This document shows, in pieces, positions 1 through 8,795 of a stretch of DNA of 64,000 nucleotides. Under the pieces are notes generated by a model, which saw only the letters and a program-made list of their open reading frames with translations, was not told the origin of the DNA and searched no databases. How positions within the stretch are numbered: position 1 is the first letter of the stretch; each line of letters begins with the position of its first letter. Made by a program: the position numbers and the translations under genes. This DNA is from an uncultured Alphaproteobacteria bacterium. GTDB taxonomy: Bacteria; Pseudomonadota; Alphaproteobacteria; RF32; CAG-239. The stretch spans positions 146,212 to 210,211 of the forward strand of contig CALXPO010000027.1 in NCBI GenBank assembly GCA_944390315.1, read 5' to 3'.

Positions 1-2
1 AG

Positions 3-311
3 AATTATAAGTTTAAGGATTGTATCATTACTTCTCAGGCGATGATGCGAGAAGGGTTGCTGCCTTCCAGCCGTGATGAACAAAGTAAGATACTTTATAA
101 GTACTTGAGAGCTGTTTATTATTTTGCCAAACAGGCTCAGATGAAAGAGCAAGAACTTGCCAAAATTCTCTATCAATCCGAAGCAAAGATTTTCGGTGAT
201 GTGCGTGCCGAACCCAAGATGATGCGTTTATTTGCCGAGAAAAAGAATCGGATAGAAGAGTTGAACAATTCGACGTTGATGTCTTTATATAAGAAAGGTT
301 ATAACAGATGA
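3..311 (+). CDS. C-terminal part of an unidentified protein (truncated by window edge)
   Basis: The reading frame is open back to the first base, so the true start lies outside the window; an internal ATG at 42 is not needed. About 100 residues are visible. They are charged and look helical, with no membrane segment or recognisable motif. The stop overlaps the next start as ATGA, so the gene is probably translationally coupled to the LD-carboxypeptidase gene. I do not recognise the family. Confidence 0.6.
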   Translation, partial: NYKFKDCIITSQAMMREGLLPSSRDEQSKILYKYLRAVYYFAKQAQMKEQELAKILYQSEAKIFGDVRAEPKMMRLFAEKKNRIEELNNSTLMSLYKKGYNR

Positions 312-1273
312 TAGCGAAGAAGTTAAAAAAAGGCGATCATATTCGCGTGATTGCTCCGGCCAGAAGTTTGGGAATCGTGAGCCAAGAATGTCGGCAGATA
401 GCTCTAAAGCGGTTGCAGGAAATGGGGCTGAAAGTTTCTTTCGGTAAACATACGGAAGAAACAGATGAGTTTTTGTCATCTTCCACAGAATCGAGATTGG
501 CAGATTTGCACGAGGCCTTTGCCGATAAATCGGTTGACGGGATTTTGACGGTTATCGGCGGATTTAATTCCATCGAAATTTTGTCGGGAATAGACTACGA
601 ACTGATTGCGGAGAATCCAAAAATCTTATGCGGTTTTTCGGATATTACTGCCTTGGCCAACGCCATTTATGCCAAAACCGGTTTGGTAACTTATTCGGGC
701 GCACATTTTTCGACCTTCGGTATGCTTAAGGGAATCGAATATACCATTGAGTATTTTCAGAAATGCTTATTCCAACAGGAGCCTTTTGCGTTACAACCGT
801 CAAAGGAATGGGCAGATGATCCGTGGTATATTGACCAAGAAAAACGCCACTTTATTAAAAATGACGGTTATTGGTTAATAAACAGCGGTAAGGTCGAGGG
901 CAAATTAATCGGCGGCAATTTGGGGCTTTTGGATGAGCTGAAAGGAACGCCTTATTTCCCTGATATAAAGGACAGTATTTTATTCTTAGAGCACTGTGCC
1001 GAGCATGAAGTATGGACGTTTAATCGCAATTTGCAGGCTTTGTGCTTACATCCTGATTTTGCAACTGTCAAAGCCGTGGTTTTCGGTCGCTTTGAACCCG
1101 AAAATAAAATGACCAAAGATTTGTTGTTAAGAATTGTCGGTCGTAAAAAAGAGCTTCAACATCTGCCGATGATTGCCAATGTCGATTTTGGGCATACCAC
1201 ACCGATAATTACATTCCCCATCGGCGGAAAATGTCGTATTGACGGTGCAAACATCGAATTAACGGAGTTTTAA
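308..1273 (+). CDS. ldcA: LD-carboxypeptidase / MccF-like S66 serine peptidase
   Basis: 321 aa, full length for peptidase family S66. Known members cut the L,D bond that releases the terminal D-Ala from murein tetrapeptides in the cytoplasm; the related MccF cleaves microcin C. The expected triad can be placed: nucleophile Ser111 in GFSDIT, Glu228 in LFLEH and His296 in GHTTP. There is no signal peptide, which fits a cytoplasmic recycling enzyme. The start overlaps the upstream stop (ATGA), and a dCTP-deaminase-like gene follows after 6 bases, so this is one transcription unit. LdcA and MccF cannot be separated from sequence alone; peptidoglycan recycling is the likelier role. Confidence 0.88.
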   Translation: MIAKKLKKGDHIRVIAPARSLGIVSQECRQIALKRLQEMGLKVSFGKHTEETDEFLSSSTESRLADLHEAFADKSVDGILTVIGGFNSIEILSGIDYELIAENPKILCGFSDITALANAIYAKTGLVTYSGAHFSTFGMLKGIEYTIEYFQKCLFQQEPFALQPSKEWADDPWYIDQEKRHFIKNDGYWLINSGKVEGKLIGGNLGLLDELKGTPYFPDIKDSILFLEHCAEHEVWTFNRNLQALCLHPDFATVKAVVFGRFEPENKMTKDLLLRIVGRKKELQHLPMIANVDFGHTTPIITFPIGGKCRIDGANIELTEF

Positions 1274-1279
1274 TCAAAA

Positions 1280-1789
1280 ATGATTTTAACCGGTTCCGAA
1301 ATAAAAAAATATGTACAGAACGGCGATATAGTGATTGAGCCGTTTAATGAGGACCAGCTTAATCCCAACAGTTATAATTATCGTTTGGGCGAAATGCTGA
1401 CATTTAAAGAAGATGACGGAAATTATAAAACGATAACAATTCCCGAAGAAGGCTTTGTCCTTTATCCGAATCGAGTTTATTTGGGACATACATGGGAAAC
1501 CTTGGGCAGCAGAAAATGTGCAATGTCTTTAATCGGTCGCAGTTCTACCGGAAGGTTGGGGTTGTTTTTGCAGGTTTCTGCCGATTTGGGACATACCGGT
1601 TCTGTTCATAAATGGACGTTGGAATTGGTGACGGCAAAACCTTTCAGAGTGTATCCGCGGATGATAACCGGACAAATTTCTTTTTGGTTGAATTATGGCG
1701 ATGTCTGCTTATATGAGGGTGGGTATTCCGCTTTTTCTTGTCCGAAAATTTCTAAAATGGAGAAAAATATTGATATTAACCGGAAATAA
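1280..1789 (+). CDS. dcd: dCTP deaminase-like protein (first of two tandem paralogues)
   Basis: 169 aa, close to the usual length of about 190 for dCTP deaminase, which makes dUTP for thymidylate synthesis. The N-terminus MILTGSEI and the core GRSSTGRLG (86-94) are typical. Glu115 in WTLEL aligns with the catalytic Glu of the E. coli enzyme (Glu138 there), so activity is plausible. The C-terminal QISFW strand of the dUTPase fold is present. The next gene starts inside its 3' end and encodes a paralogue. A bifunctional deaminase/dUTPase cannot be excluded. Confidence 0.82.
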   Translation: MILTGSEIKKYVQNGDIVIEPFNEDQLNPNSYNYRLGEMLTFKEDDGNYKTITIPEEGFVLYPNRVYLGHTWETLGSRKCAMSLIGRSSTGRLGLFLQVSADLGHTGSVHKWTLELVTAKPFRVYPRMITGQISFWLNYGDVCLYEGGYSAFSCPKISKMEKNIDINRK

Positions 1790-2288
1790 AATAGCCGAGG
1801 AGGTTATGAACGGAAAAATCGTGATTGAGCCTTTCAATCTTGCGGCTGTCACGACTAATTCTTATGATTTGACACTCGGAAATAAGTTGGTGATGTATAC
1901 CGATGAAGTTTTAGACCCCAAAAAAGAACCAACGATAAAAGAGTTTGAAATTCCCGATGACGGTTATGAAATGCAAAGAGGCGAGTTTTTGCTCGGTTCC
2001 AGTAATGAGTTTGTCGGTAGTGATTTCTATGTACCGATTGTTCACGCTAAGTCGAGTATTGCGCGTCTCGGACTTTTTATCCATATAACTTCCGGTTTGT
2101 TTGATATTGGTTGTAAATGTAATGTAACTTTTCATTTGTATGCGACAATGCCTGTCAAACTGTATAAAAATATGCCGATTGCGCAGATTACATTTTGGAA
2201 AACGACCGGAGAAATTCATCTATACCACGGTAAGTATCAGAATGACAGAGGACCGGTAGCATCCAGAATCTATAAAGATTTTAAGTGA
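1770..2288 (+). CDS. dCTP deaminase-family paralogue lacking the catalytic Glu
   Basis: I start it at TTG 1770, giving 172 aa beginning MILTGNKI, which lines up exactly with the MILTGSEI start of the upstream paralogue; a purine-rich stretch precedes it. The gene overlaps the previous one by 20 bases. The fold is clear: N-terminal VIEPFN, a core KSSIARLG (94-101) in place of GRSSxxRLG, and C-terminal QITFW. At the position of the catalytic Glu (TLEL) this protein has TFHL, so His122 replaces Glu. It may be catalytically dead, a partner subunit of the first protein, or have altered chemistry. Tandem duplication with divergence is the simplest origin. Confidence 0.75.
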   Translation: MILTGNKIAEEVMNGKIVIEPFNLAAVTTNSYDLTLGNKLVMYTDEVLDPKKEPTIKEFEIPDDGYEMQRGEFLLGSSNEFVGSDFYVPIVHAKSSIARLGLFIHITSGLFDIGCKCNVTFHLYATMPVKLYKNMPIAQITFWKTTGEIHLYHGKYQNDRGPVASRIYKDFK

Positions 2289-2291
2289 TTG

Positions 2292-2729
2292 TTATTTGTC
2301 GAGTACAAAAGTAACAGGACCGTCGTTTAGAAGTTCGATTTTCATATCGGCTTGAAAAATTCCGTTTTGGACTTCTATACCTTCGTTGCGCAAACGTTCA
2401 GAAAAATATTCGTAAAGCGGTTTGGCTTGTTCGGGGCGGGCGGCGTAGTCAAATCCGGGGCGGTTACCGCGGGAAGTGTCGCCGGCTAAAGTAAATTGGG
2501 ATACAACCAGCGCACTGCCGCCGATATCTTTAAGGGAAAGATTCATTTTTCCGGCTTCATCTTCAAAGATACGGAGGTTTGCTGCCTTTTTGGCCAACCA
2601 GTCGGCTTGAGTTTGTGAATCGGTTTTGAAAATACCGATAAAAATAAGAATGCCTTGCTTGATGGCAGAAACTAAATTGCCGTCGACGGTGACCGACGCG
2701 TGTTTTACTCTTTGAATTAACAATCTCAT
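2292..2729 (-). CDS. dtd: D-aminoacyl-tRNA deacylase
   Basis: 145 aa, the standard length for DTD, which hydrolyses D-aminoacyl-tRNA and mischarged glycyl-tRNA. The two signature motifs are present: SQFTLAG in the middle and GPVT at residues 137-140, plus the N-terminal MRLLIQRV strand. It converges on the dCTP-deaminase pair with only 3 bases between stop codons, and its upstream region is shared with the divergent rplQ promoter. A GAAAGGGAA stretch lies about 5 bases before the ATG. Confidence 0.95.
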   Translation of the reverse strand: MRLLIQRVKHASVTVDGNLVSAIKQGILIFIGIFKTDSQTQADWLAKKAANLRIFEDEAGKMNLSLKDIGGSALVVSQFTLAGDTSRGNRPGFDYAARPEQAKPLYEYFSERLRNEGIEVQNGIFQADMKIELLNDGPVTFVLDK

Positions 2730-2824
2730 AGAAAAATTCCCTTTCAGACGGAAAGTTATATTTTATTAAAATAAAGTGCAAGTTGTATTTTGTTTTTTCT
2801 TAAAAAATTCGCTAAATAAAAGTC

Positions 2825-2853
2825 TTGCAAAAGTAAAAAAAATTATATATATT
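2825..2853 (+). promoter_or_regulatory. Candidate sigma-70 promoter of rplQ
   Basis: TTGCAA (2825-2830), a 17-base A-rich spacer and TATATT (2848-2853) lie about 115 bases before the rplQ start. Placement is by consensus only, but spacing and context are good, and rplQ has no upstream gene on its strand to supply transcription. Confidence 0.55.
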
Positions 2854-2864
2854 CGCCATGAATT

Positions 2865-2913
2865 TGTAGACGGATGTCTACAGGGTGCCGTCATTTATGA
2901 AGGTAGTGACGGC
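2865..2913 (+). promoter_or_regulatory. Structured 5' leader of rplQ (two hairpins)
   Basis: Two perfect hairpins sit between the candidate promoter and rplQ. The first pairs TGTAGAC (2865-2871) with GTCTACA (2876-2882) around GGAT. The second pairs GCCGTCA (2887-2893) with TGACGGC (2907-2913). Neither is followed by a U-run, so they are not terminators. Ribosomal protein leaders are often autoregulatory; a role of that kind for L17 is inference. Confidence 0.5.
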
Positions 2914-2968
2914 GGTTGTTTTATCCGCTTTGCCTGTCAAAGCATAATAGTTATGAAAGGAAACGGCC

Positions 2969-3424
2969 ATGAGACATGGTGATAAACAAAAAAGATTTAA
3001 TATGCCCAGAAGTCAAAGAAGAGCTTTGTTCTCAAATTTGACCAACGCTTTGTTAACTCATGAACAAATTATGATTACTTTGCCGAGAGCAAAAGAATTG
3101 AGAACTTTTGCCGACAGTATGATTACCTATGCCAAAAAAGGTGATTTGACCAGTCGTCGTATGGCTTTGGCCTTTTTGCGCGACAATGAAGTTGTTGCTA
3201 AATTGTTCTCTACTTTGGCTGAACGTTACAAAACTCGTAACGGCGGTTATACCCGCGTTTTGAAAGCCGGTATTCGTTACGGTGACGCTGCTCCGATGGC
3301 TATTATCGAATTGGTTGACCGTGATGTTAATGCTAAAGGTGCCAAAGACTTGGCTCGTGTTGCTGCCGAAAAAGCTGCCGCTGAAGCTCAAGCCAAAGAA
3401 AGCGAAGAATCAAAGGCTGAATAA
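2969..3424 (+). CDS. rplQ: 50S ribosomal protein L17
   Basis: 151 aa. The N-terminus MRHGDKQKRFNMPRSQRRAL and the central TLPRAKELRTFADSMIT stretch are diagnostic of L17. The C-terminal extension rich in Ala, Lys and Glu (about 120-151) is common in alphaproteobacterial L17. The start has GAAAGGAAA just upstream. In most bacteria rplQ follows rpoA at the end of the alpha operon. Here it is alone, with its own promoter, a structured leader and a strong terminator, so the gene has been separated from that operon. Confidence 0.96.
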   Translation: MRHGDKQKRFNMPRSQRRALFSNLTNALLTHEQIMITLPRAKELRTFADSMITYAKKGDLTSRRMALAFLRDNEVVAKLFSTLAERYKTRNGGYTRVLKAGIRYGDAAPMAIIELVDRDVNAKGAKDLARVAAEKAAAEAQAKESEESKAE

Positions 3425-3446
3425 TTTCGATATATTTCGATTTATG

Positions 3447-3476
3447 AAAAAAAGCGGAGCATGGCTCCGCTTTTTT
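3447..3476 (+). terminator. Rho-independent terminator of rplQ
   Basis: GCGGAGC (3454-3460), a 3-base loop and GCTCCGC (3464-3470) are followed by six T. The A-run before the stem extends the pairing, so it could also work on the other strand. Confidence 0.9.
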
Positions 3477-3865
3477 GTGTATAGAAACTATGTTAGTCCA
3501 GTAAAAGTCAATCTGAAAGGTGAAAAAATTTCGATATTGCAAATAGAAAATTTTTGTACCGAGGTACTATGTCTATATCACTGGGACGAATAAAAAAATA
3601 CGAAGTATATGCTAAATTGACTTAAAGAAGATGCAGAGCAAAGCCGATTAACTATGAATTTTATCCGTTTACGGCCATTAAGTAATTTTCACTCCGTTAT
3701 GCTCCTTAGGGCTTTGCCGACGCCATTAGGGGGGATATTGGTTCAAGAAAGAACTTCCGCTAAGCCGGCTGGCTTCTCTTGGGTAAAAGTTTCAAATTTG
3801 TAATTCGGTGAAGAAAAATATCAAAACTGGATGTTCCCAGTAAAATAGAGGGTTTATAACAGTGA
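3477..3865. other. Non-coding stretch with unexplained inverted repeats
   Basis: No convincing gene is found. An 8-bp inverted repeat pairs GCAAAGCC (3638-3645) with GGCTTTGC (3710-3717) across 64 bases. A small hairpin, AAGCC-GGCT-GGCTT, lies near 3765. Base composition is less AT-rich than ordinary spacers here, as expected for an RNA gene or an old element. It lacks the conserved cores of RNase P RNA, SRP RNA and tmRNA. Confidence 0.3.
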
Positions 3866-3955
3866 CAAATCTTGCGGTTTGACCACGCTTGTTGGCGTGG
3901 AGTGATGTCTAACGGCATCTTAGCATTCAACCCCTAGTAAACTCAGGATTTTTTG
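3866..3955 (+). repeat. Dispersed repeat family B, copy 1
   Basis: It contains a hairpin, CCACGC (3883-3888) with GCGTGG (3895-3900). A tail reading TTAGCATTCAACCCC then TAGTAAACTCAGG follows. The same hairpin-plus-tail layout recurs on the minus strand at 10511-10600 and 50605-50702. The function is unknown. Confidence 0.5.
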
Positions 3956-3970
3956 TAAAGTAACTAATAA

Positions 3971-4062
3971 ATTTCCACTCGCTGACGCAAGTGGTATCAG
4001 CCTATTTGAACTTCGTTCGCCGAGCCCCAAAAAGCTCCGCAAGCCTTATGGCTGGGCTGATA
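3971..4062 (-). repeat. Dispersed repeat family A, copy 1
   Basis: The reverse complement of this segment matches 43711-43800 over almost its whole length. Shared blocks include AAGGCTTGCGGAGCTT, GGCGAACGAAGTTC and CACTTGCGTCAGCGAGTG. The element is built from small hairpins (GCCCAGC/GCTGGGC, CGAAC/GTTCG, CACT/AGTG) and encodes nothing. Just after it, ACCTGC-GTAA-GCAGGT (4074-4089) forms a further hairpin. Confidence 0.7.
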
Positions 4063-4106
4063 TGTCTACATTACCTGCGTAAGCAGGTAGTGTTACGTTC
4101 GAATCA

Positions 4107-4136
4107 TAAAAAAAGCGCATTCAAAAGAATGCGCCT
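4107..4136 (-). terminator. Rho-independent terminator of eno
   Basis: Read on the minus strand, GCGCATTC, a TTTT loop and GAATGCGC (4115-4134) are followed by a run of T. It lies about 80 bases past the eno stop. Confidence 0.85.
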
Positions 4137-4216
4137 TAAAATTGTCTTACAGAAAACTCAATAGTTTTGTTGTTTGAATTTCTGTTTAATATGAGCTTCT
4201 GTTCTGTTTTGAAATA

Positions 4217-5503
<1,287 letters not shown>

Positions 5504-5656
5504 CTAAATTAAATTATCAAAACTGCCTTTAACTTTGACTATTTTCTTTAAAATGTCAAGTATGTGCATAAACTCCTTTGCAGAAATTCAAAAAATATTT
5601 GCAAAAAAATGGGACTTGTTTACAATAAAAATGCAATATTTGTTATGGAGGTTTAT

Positions 5657-6112
5657 ATGTTTTCGGATAAATGGCATTATCGTTTTATGGAAGTGGCAAA
5701 ACTTATTTCCACTTGGTCAAAAGATCCCAGTACCAAAACCGGTGCGATTGTCGTCGGACCCGATAGAGAAATAAGGGCTACCGGATATAATGGTTTGGTG
5801 CGCGGTGTTAATGATGACATTCCCGAAAGAATGGAACGTCCGACAAAGTATGATTTTTTTGAACACGCCGAAAGAAATGCTGTTTATAATGCGTGTTTAA
5901 CGGGTACTTCACTTAAAGGATGCGTCCTTTATGCGACTCATCCGCCATGCACCGATTGCGCCCGCGCAATCATTCAATCGGGAATTAAAATGGTTGTGAC
6001 CAATCGTTTGCCCGAAGCTCCAAATGTTCCTGCCGGTGGTTGGCGTGATAAGTTGGGTTATTCGGAGCAAATGTTTAGAGAAGCCGGTGTAGAATATAAG
6101 ATTCTTGATTAG
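5657..6112 (+). CDS. Deoxycytidylate (dCMP) deaminase
   Basis: 151 aa from ATG 5657, chosen because a strong GGAGG lies 6 bases upstream; the frame extends further up but without a ribosome site. Zinc-dependent cytidine-deaminase fold: His70 and Glu72 in HAER, and Cys98 and Cys101 in PPCTDC. GYNGLVRG and the ERPTKYDFFEHAE region are typical of dCMP deaminase (ComEB-like) rather than tRNA deaminase. It makes dUMP for thymidylate synthesis and so complements the dCTP-deaminase genes near 1.3 kb. Confidence 0.88.
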   Translation: MFSDKWHYRFMEVAKLISTWSKDPSTKTGAIVVGPDREIRATGYNGLVRGVNDDIPERMERPTKYDFFEHAERNAVYNACLTGTSLKGCVLYATHPPCTDCARAIIQSGIKMVVTNRLPEAPNVPAGGWRDKLGYSEQMFREAGVEYKILD

Positions 6113-6226
6113 TGATTGCTTCAGCTCTTTAAATTGAATTCCGACTGATTATATGTTGCTATGTTACTTTTGTTATAGTGACGTTTGATGTCTAAAAGTA
6201 TCAAGTAATATTGTTGGGAGGAAAAA

Positions 6227-6841
6227 ATGAAAGTTTTGATTGCAGATGAACATGCCTTGTTTCGTGATGGGTTGAGCAGGCTGGTGGAACAGCTTGAGCC
6301 TTCTTCTACAATCATGCAGGCGTCAAATTTCTCTCAGACCATAAAAATACTTGATACCAAAAATAAATTTGATTTGGTTATTGTGGACTTGGATATGCAA
6401 GATATGCCGTGGGAAAAGGGCTTTTCGGAAATCAGCAGTCGTTGCGGCGATGCTAAATTAGTGGTTATGTCTGCATTCGAAAATATACATAATATTCGCG
6501 AAAGTCTCGGAAAAGGCGCTAAAGGCTATATCAGTAAAAGAGCAGAGGCCAAATTATTGTCCGGAGCGTTAAAATTAGTACTTGACGGAGGCGTTTATGT
6601 GCCTCCTGTTTTACTGGGAAAAGAAAATGAACTTACCGCAAATAAACACAAATTGTTGACTAACAGACAATCGGAAGTTTTGAATTTGGTCGCGCAAGGA
6701 CTTTCAAATAAACAAATTGCTTTTCAAATAGGTGTTTCGGAGGCTACGGTTAAATTGCATATTAATGCTTTGTTAAGAGCCGTTGGGGCAAGTAATCGCA
6801 CACAAGCCGTTATTATTGCGCAAAAAATGGGATTGGTCTAA
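6227..6841 (+). CDS. LuxR/NarL-family response regulator
   Basis: 204 aa. N-terminal receiver domain with acidic pair DE (7-8), phospho-acceptor Asp54 in VIVDLDM, conserved Ser in VVMSAF and Lys in ISKRA. C-terminal LuxR helix-turn-helix (about 144-204), beginning LTNRQSEVLNLVAQG and containing SNKQIAFQIGVSEATVKLH. GGGAGGAAAAA precedes the ATG. No histidine kinase is adjacent, so it is an orphan regulator here. The next genes are surface-polysaccharide acetylation genes; control of them is only a guess. Confidence 0.92.
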   Translation: MKVLIADEHALFRDGLSRLVEQLEPSSTIMQASNFSQTIKILDTKNKFDLVIVDLDMQDMPWEKGFSEISSRCGDAKLVVMSAFENIHNIRESLGKGAKGYISKRAEAKLLSGALKLVLDGGVYVPPVLLGKENELTANKHKLLTNRQSEVLNLVAQGLSNKQIAFQIGVSEATVKLHINALLRAVGASNRTQAVIIAQKMGLV

Positions 6842-6999
6842 AATATCTCGTGATAGTTCTCCTTATGACAGTTATTTCTAAACGAAGAGCCGCAGAAATG
6901 CGCTTTTTCGCATGTTTAAAAAATGTATAAATAACTTGACTAAACTTTTAGTATATATTATTTAGGATAACTATACTCGTTTTGTGGACTTTGATTAAA

Positions 7000-8793
7000 A
7001 TGAAAAAAAAGACTATCGGTAAAAAAAGATTATTTATCAGTGTGTTACTTACTGGATTGTTTGTCTATCTGGCAGCTCCGTTATATATAAATTTTGATTC
7101 TAATTTGTTTAGAGGTTTGTATGAGAGCATGCATCAAAATGATGCCGCGAGAATCGATATTTATAATAAAGGCGCCGGGCAGAACAGTGCTGTGAAAATC
7201 TTATCGGATGTTTCTTATGAATCTCCAAATTGGTGTAAAAATCTGAGCGGTAGCAGCAGTTGTGCGGTCTTAAAAGAAAAAATAGCTCCGGATTGGCAGG
7301 ATTATCATGTAAAATTTCAGGTTGTCGGTTCCGGTGATGTGCTTCTGGATTTTAAAGGACCTAACAAACTGGATAAAAAAGGCAGAAGATATCCGATTGT
7401 GGTAGATTATAAGGATATTAAGGTTAATGGAAAGTCTATATCTCCTAAAGTCAGACAGCTTTGGCATGATAAACCTTACAGCTATGCTTTTACGGCTCAA
7501 GATGGTGATGTTGTCAACGTATCTATGAAAATCAGGCAGCATCATTTTAAGATAAGTTTTTTAAAAAAATATTTTCATCTCAGCTTGAATATGTTTTTGA
7601 GCGTGTTGATTTTATCATTTTTATTAGCTTATCAATTGGTTCAATATGTTTCAAAATTTAAGATACTGGAAAACAACAGCCGAATTGACATTGTTTTTGT
7701 CTTGGTTTTTGTCTTTTTGTTGTTTGTGCCGATGAGCCGTATTTCCAAAGGGGATAGATCCGTTCAAGAGAACCGGGTTTTGGCAAAATATCAGCCTTTG
7801 TTTGTTCAAGGTGTTTTTAATCCTCAATATACAAAACAATTTGAACAGTGGTTTAATGACAGATTTCGCAAAAGAGATGAAGTTATTACTTTATATAAAA
7901 AAATTTATTTGCCTCTAAACAAATACTATCGTTTTGGTACTCAGGGAATTTATAAAAATGGTTGGCTTTGGAATAATTATCAGATTTTTCCGAGACAACG
8001 TAATTATGAATTAGAAAACAATATCAGAGGTGTTGAGGCATATAAAGCTTTTTGTGCGGAGAACAATATAAAATGTTATATTGAAATTGTTCCCAGAAGG
8101 CTTGAATTTGCCAAGAATGAACAATTCCGCATTGTCCCTGATAATGAAAAAGATAAAGCTCAAATTATGCAACAAAGAGTGAAAGAAAAATTAAACTTTG
8201 ATGTTATTTTTCCGTTAAAGGAAATGCAAGAGGTCAATAAAGAAAATTTGGTCTATTTCAAGACCGATCACCATTGGACCGATGTCGGAGCTTTTGTCGC
8301 CTATCAAGAACTGATGAAAGCTATCAAGAAAGATTTTGCCGATTTGAAAATTTTATCGGAAGATGATTTTAATATTTCTTATGACAATAGGGTGCGGGCG
8401 GAACACGATCGCAGATATGGACAAGGTTATACTTGTAAATTGTTAAGTTTGACGGATGAAGAATGTCCGCTTAACACGCCTTATAAGTATTATATTCACA
8501 AAAGAGAAAAAGATTTAAACATTAAAAAAGATAATTGGTTGAATAAAGATTTCTATGCTTCTTTTGCTCCAAATAAACAAAAGGTAATGATTATCGGCAA
8601 TTCGTTTGCGGAAAACATTTCTTATTTCTTGGCGCCTTCATTTGAGTATGTATATAAGCGCAGATGTAATTCTAATGGTGATAATTTGAATCTTTCGCGT
8701 TGGAAAAAGGAAATTTTGACTAAAAAACCGGAGATTGTGGTTATTTTGGTGGAAACTGAATATACTTCTCATTTACAAGATTTAAAGGATTAA
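7000..8793 (+). CDS. AlgJ/AlgX-like SGNH acetyltransferase, membrane anchored
   Basis: 597 aa from ATG 7000; an in-frame TTG at 6982 is possible but less likely. One membrane segment lies at about 11-30, a second near 195-215, and a third near 230-250. The C-terminal half is the AlgJ/AlgX-type SGNH domain, with TDHHW (Asp423, His425) and the nucleophile motif GNSF (Ser535). In known systems this domain moves acetyl groups to a polysaccharide in the periplasm after an MBOAT protein passes them across the membrane. The AlgI-like partner follows after 2 bases. The extra N-terminal domain (about 30-190) with paired cysteines is unassigned. The target polymer is unknown. Confidence 0.82.
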   Translation: MKKKTIGKKRLFISVLLTGLFVYLAAPLYINFDSNLFRGLYESMHQNDAARIDIYNKGAGQNSAVKILSDVSYESPNWCKNLSGSSSCAVLKEKIAPDWQDYHVKFQVVGSGDVLLDFKGPNKLDKKGRRYPIVVDYKDIKVNGKSISPKVRQLWHDKPYSYAFTAQDGDVVNVSMKIRQHHFKISFLKKYFHLSLNMFLSVLILSFLLAYQLVQYVSKFKILENNSRIDIVFVLVFVFLLFVPMSRISKGDRSVQENRVLAKYQPLFVQGVFNPQYTKQFEQWFNDRFRKRDEVITLYKKIYLPLNKYYRFGTQGIYKNGWLWNNYQIFPRQRNYELENNIRGVEAYKAFCAENNIKCYIEIVPRRLEFAKNEQFRIVPDNEKDKAQIMQQRVKEKLNFDVIFPLKEMQEVNKENLVYFKTDHHWTDVGAFVAYQELMKAIKKDFADLKILSEDDFNISYDNRVRAEHDRRYGQGYTCKLLSLTDEECPLNTPYKYYIHKREKDLNIKKDNWLNKDFYASFAPNKQKVMIIGNSFAENISYFLAPSFEYVYKRRCNSNGDNLNLSRWKKEILTKKPEIVVILVETEYTSHLQDLKD

Positions 8794-8795
8794 AC

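Noticed and set aside
2776..2982. 68-codon frame covering the rplQ leader
   Set aside because: It overlaps the candidate promoter and hairpins and ends inside rplQ; rplQ itself explains the region.
3477..4216. Gap considered as tmRNA, RNase P RNA or SRP RNA
   Set aside because: The conserved core sequences of those RNAs are absent.
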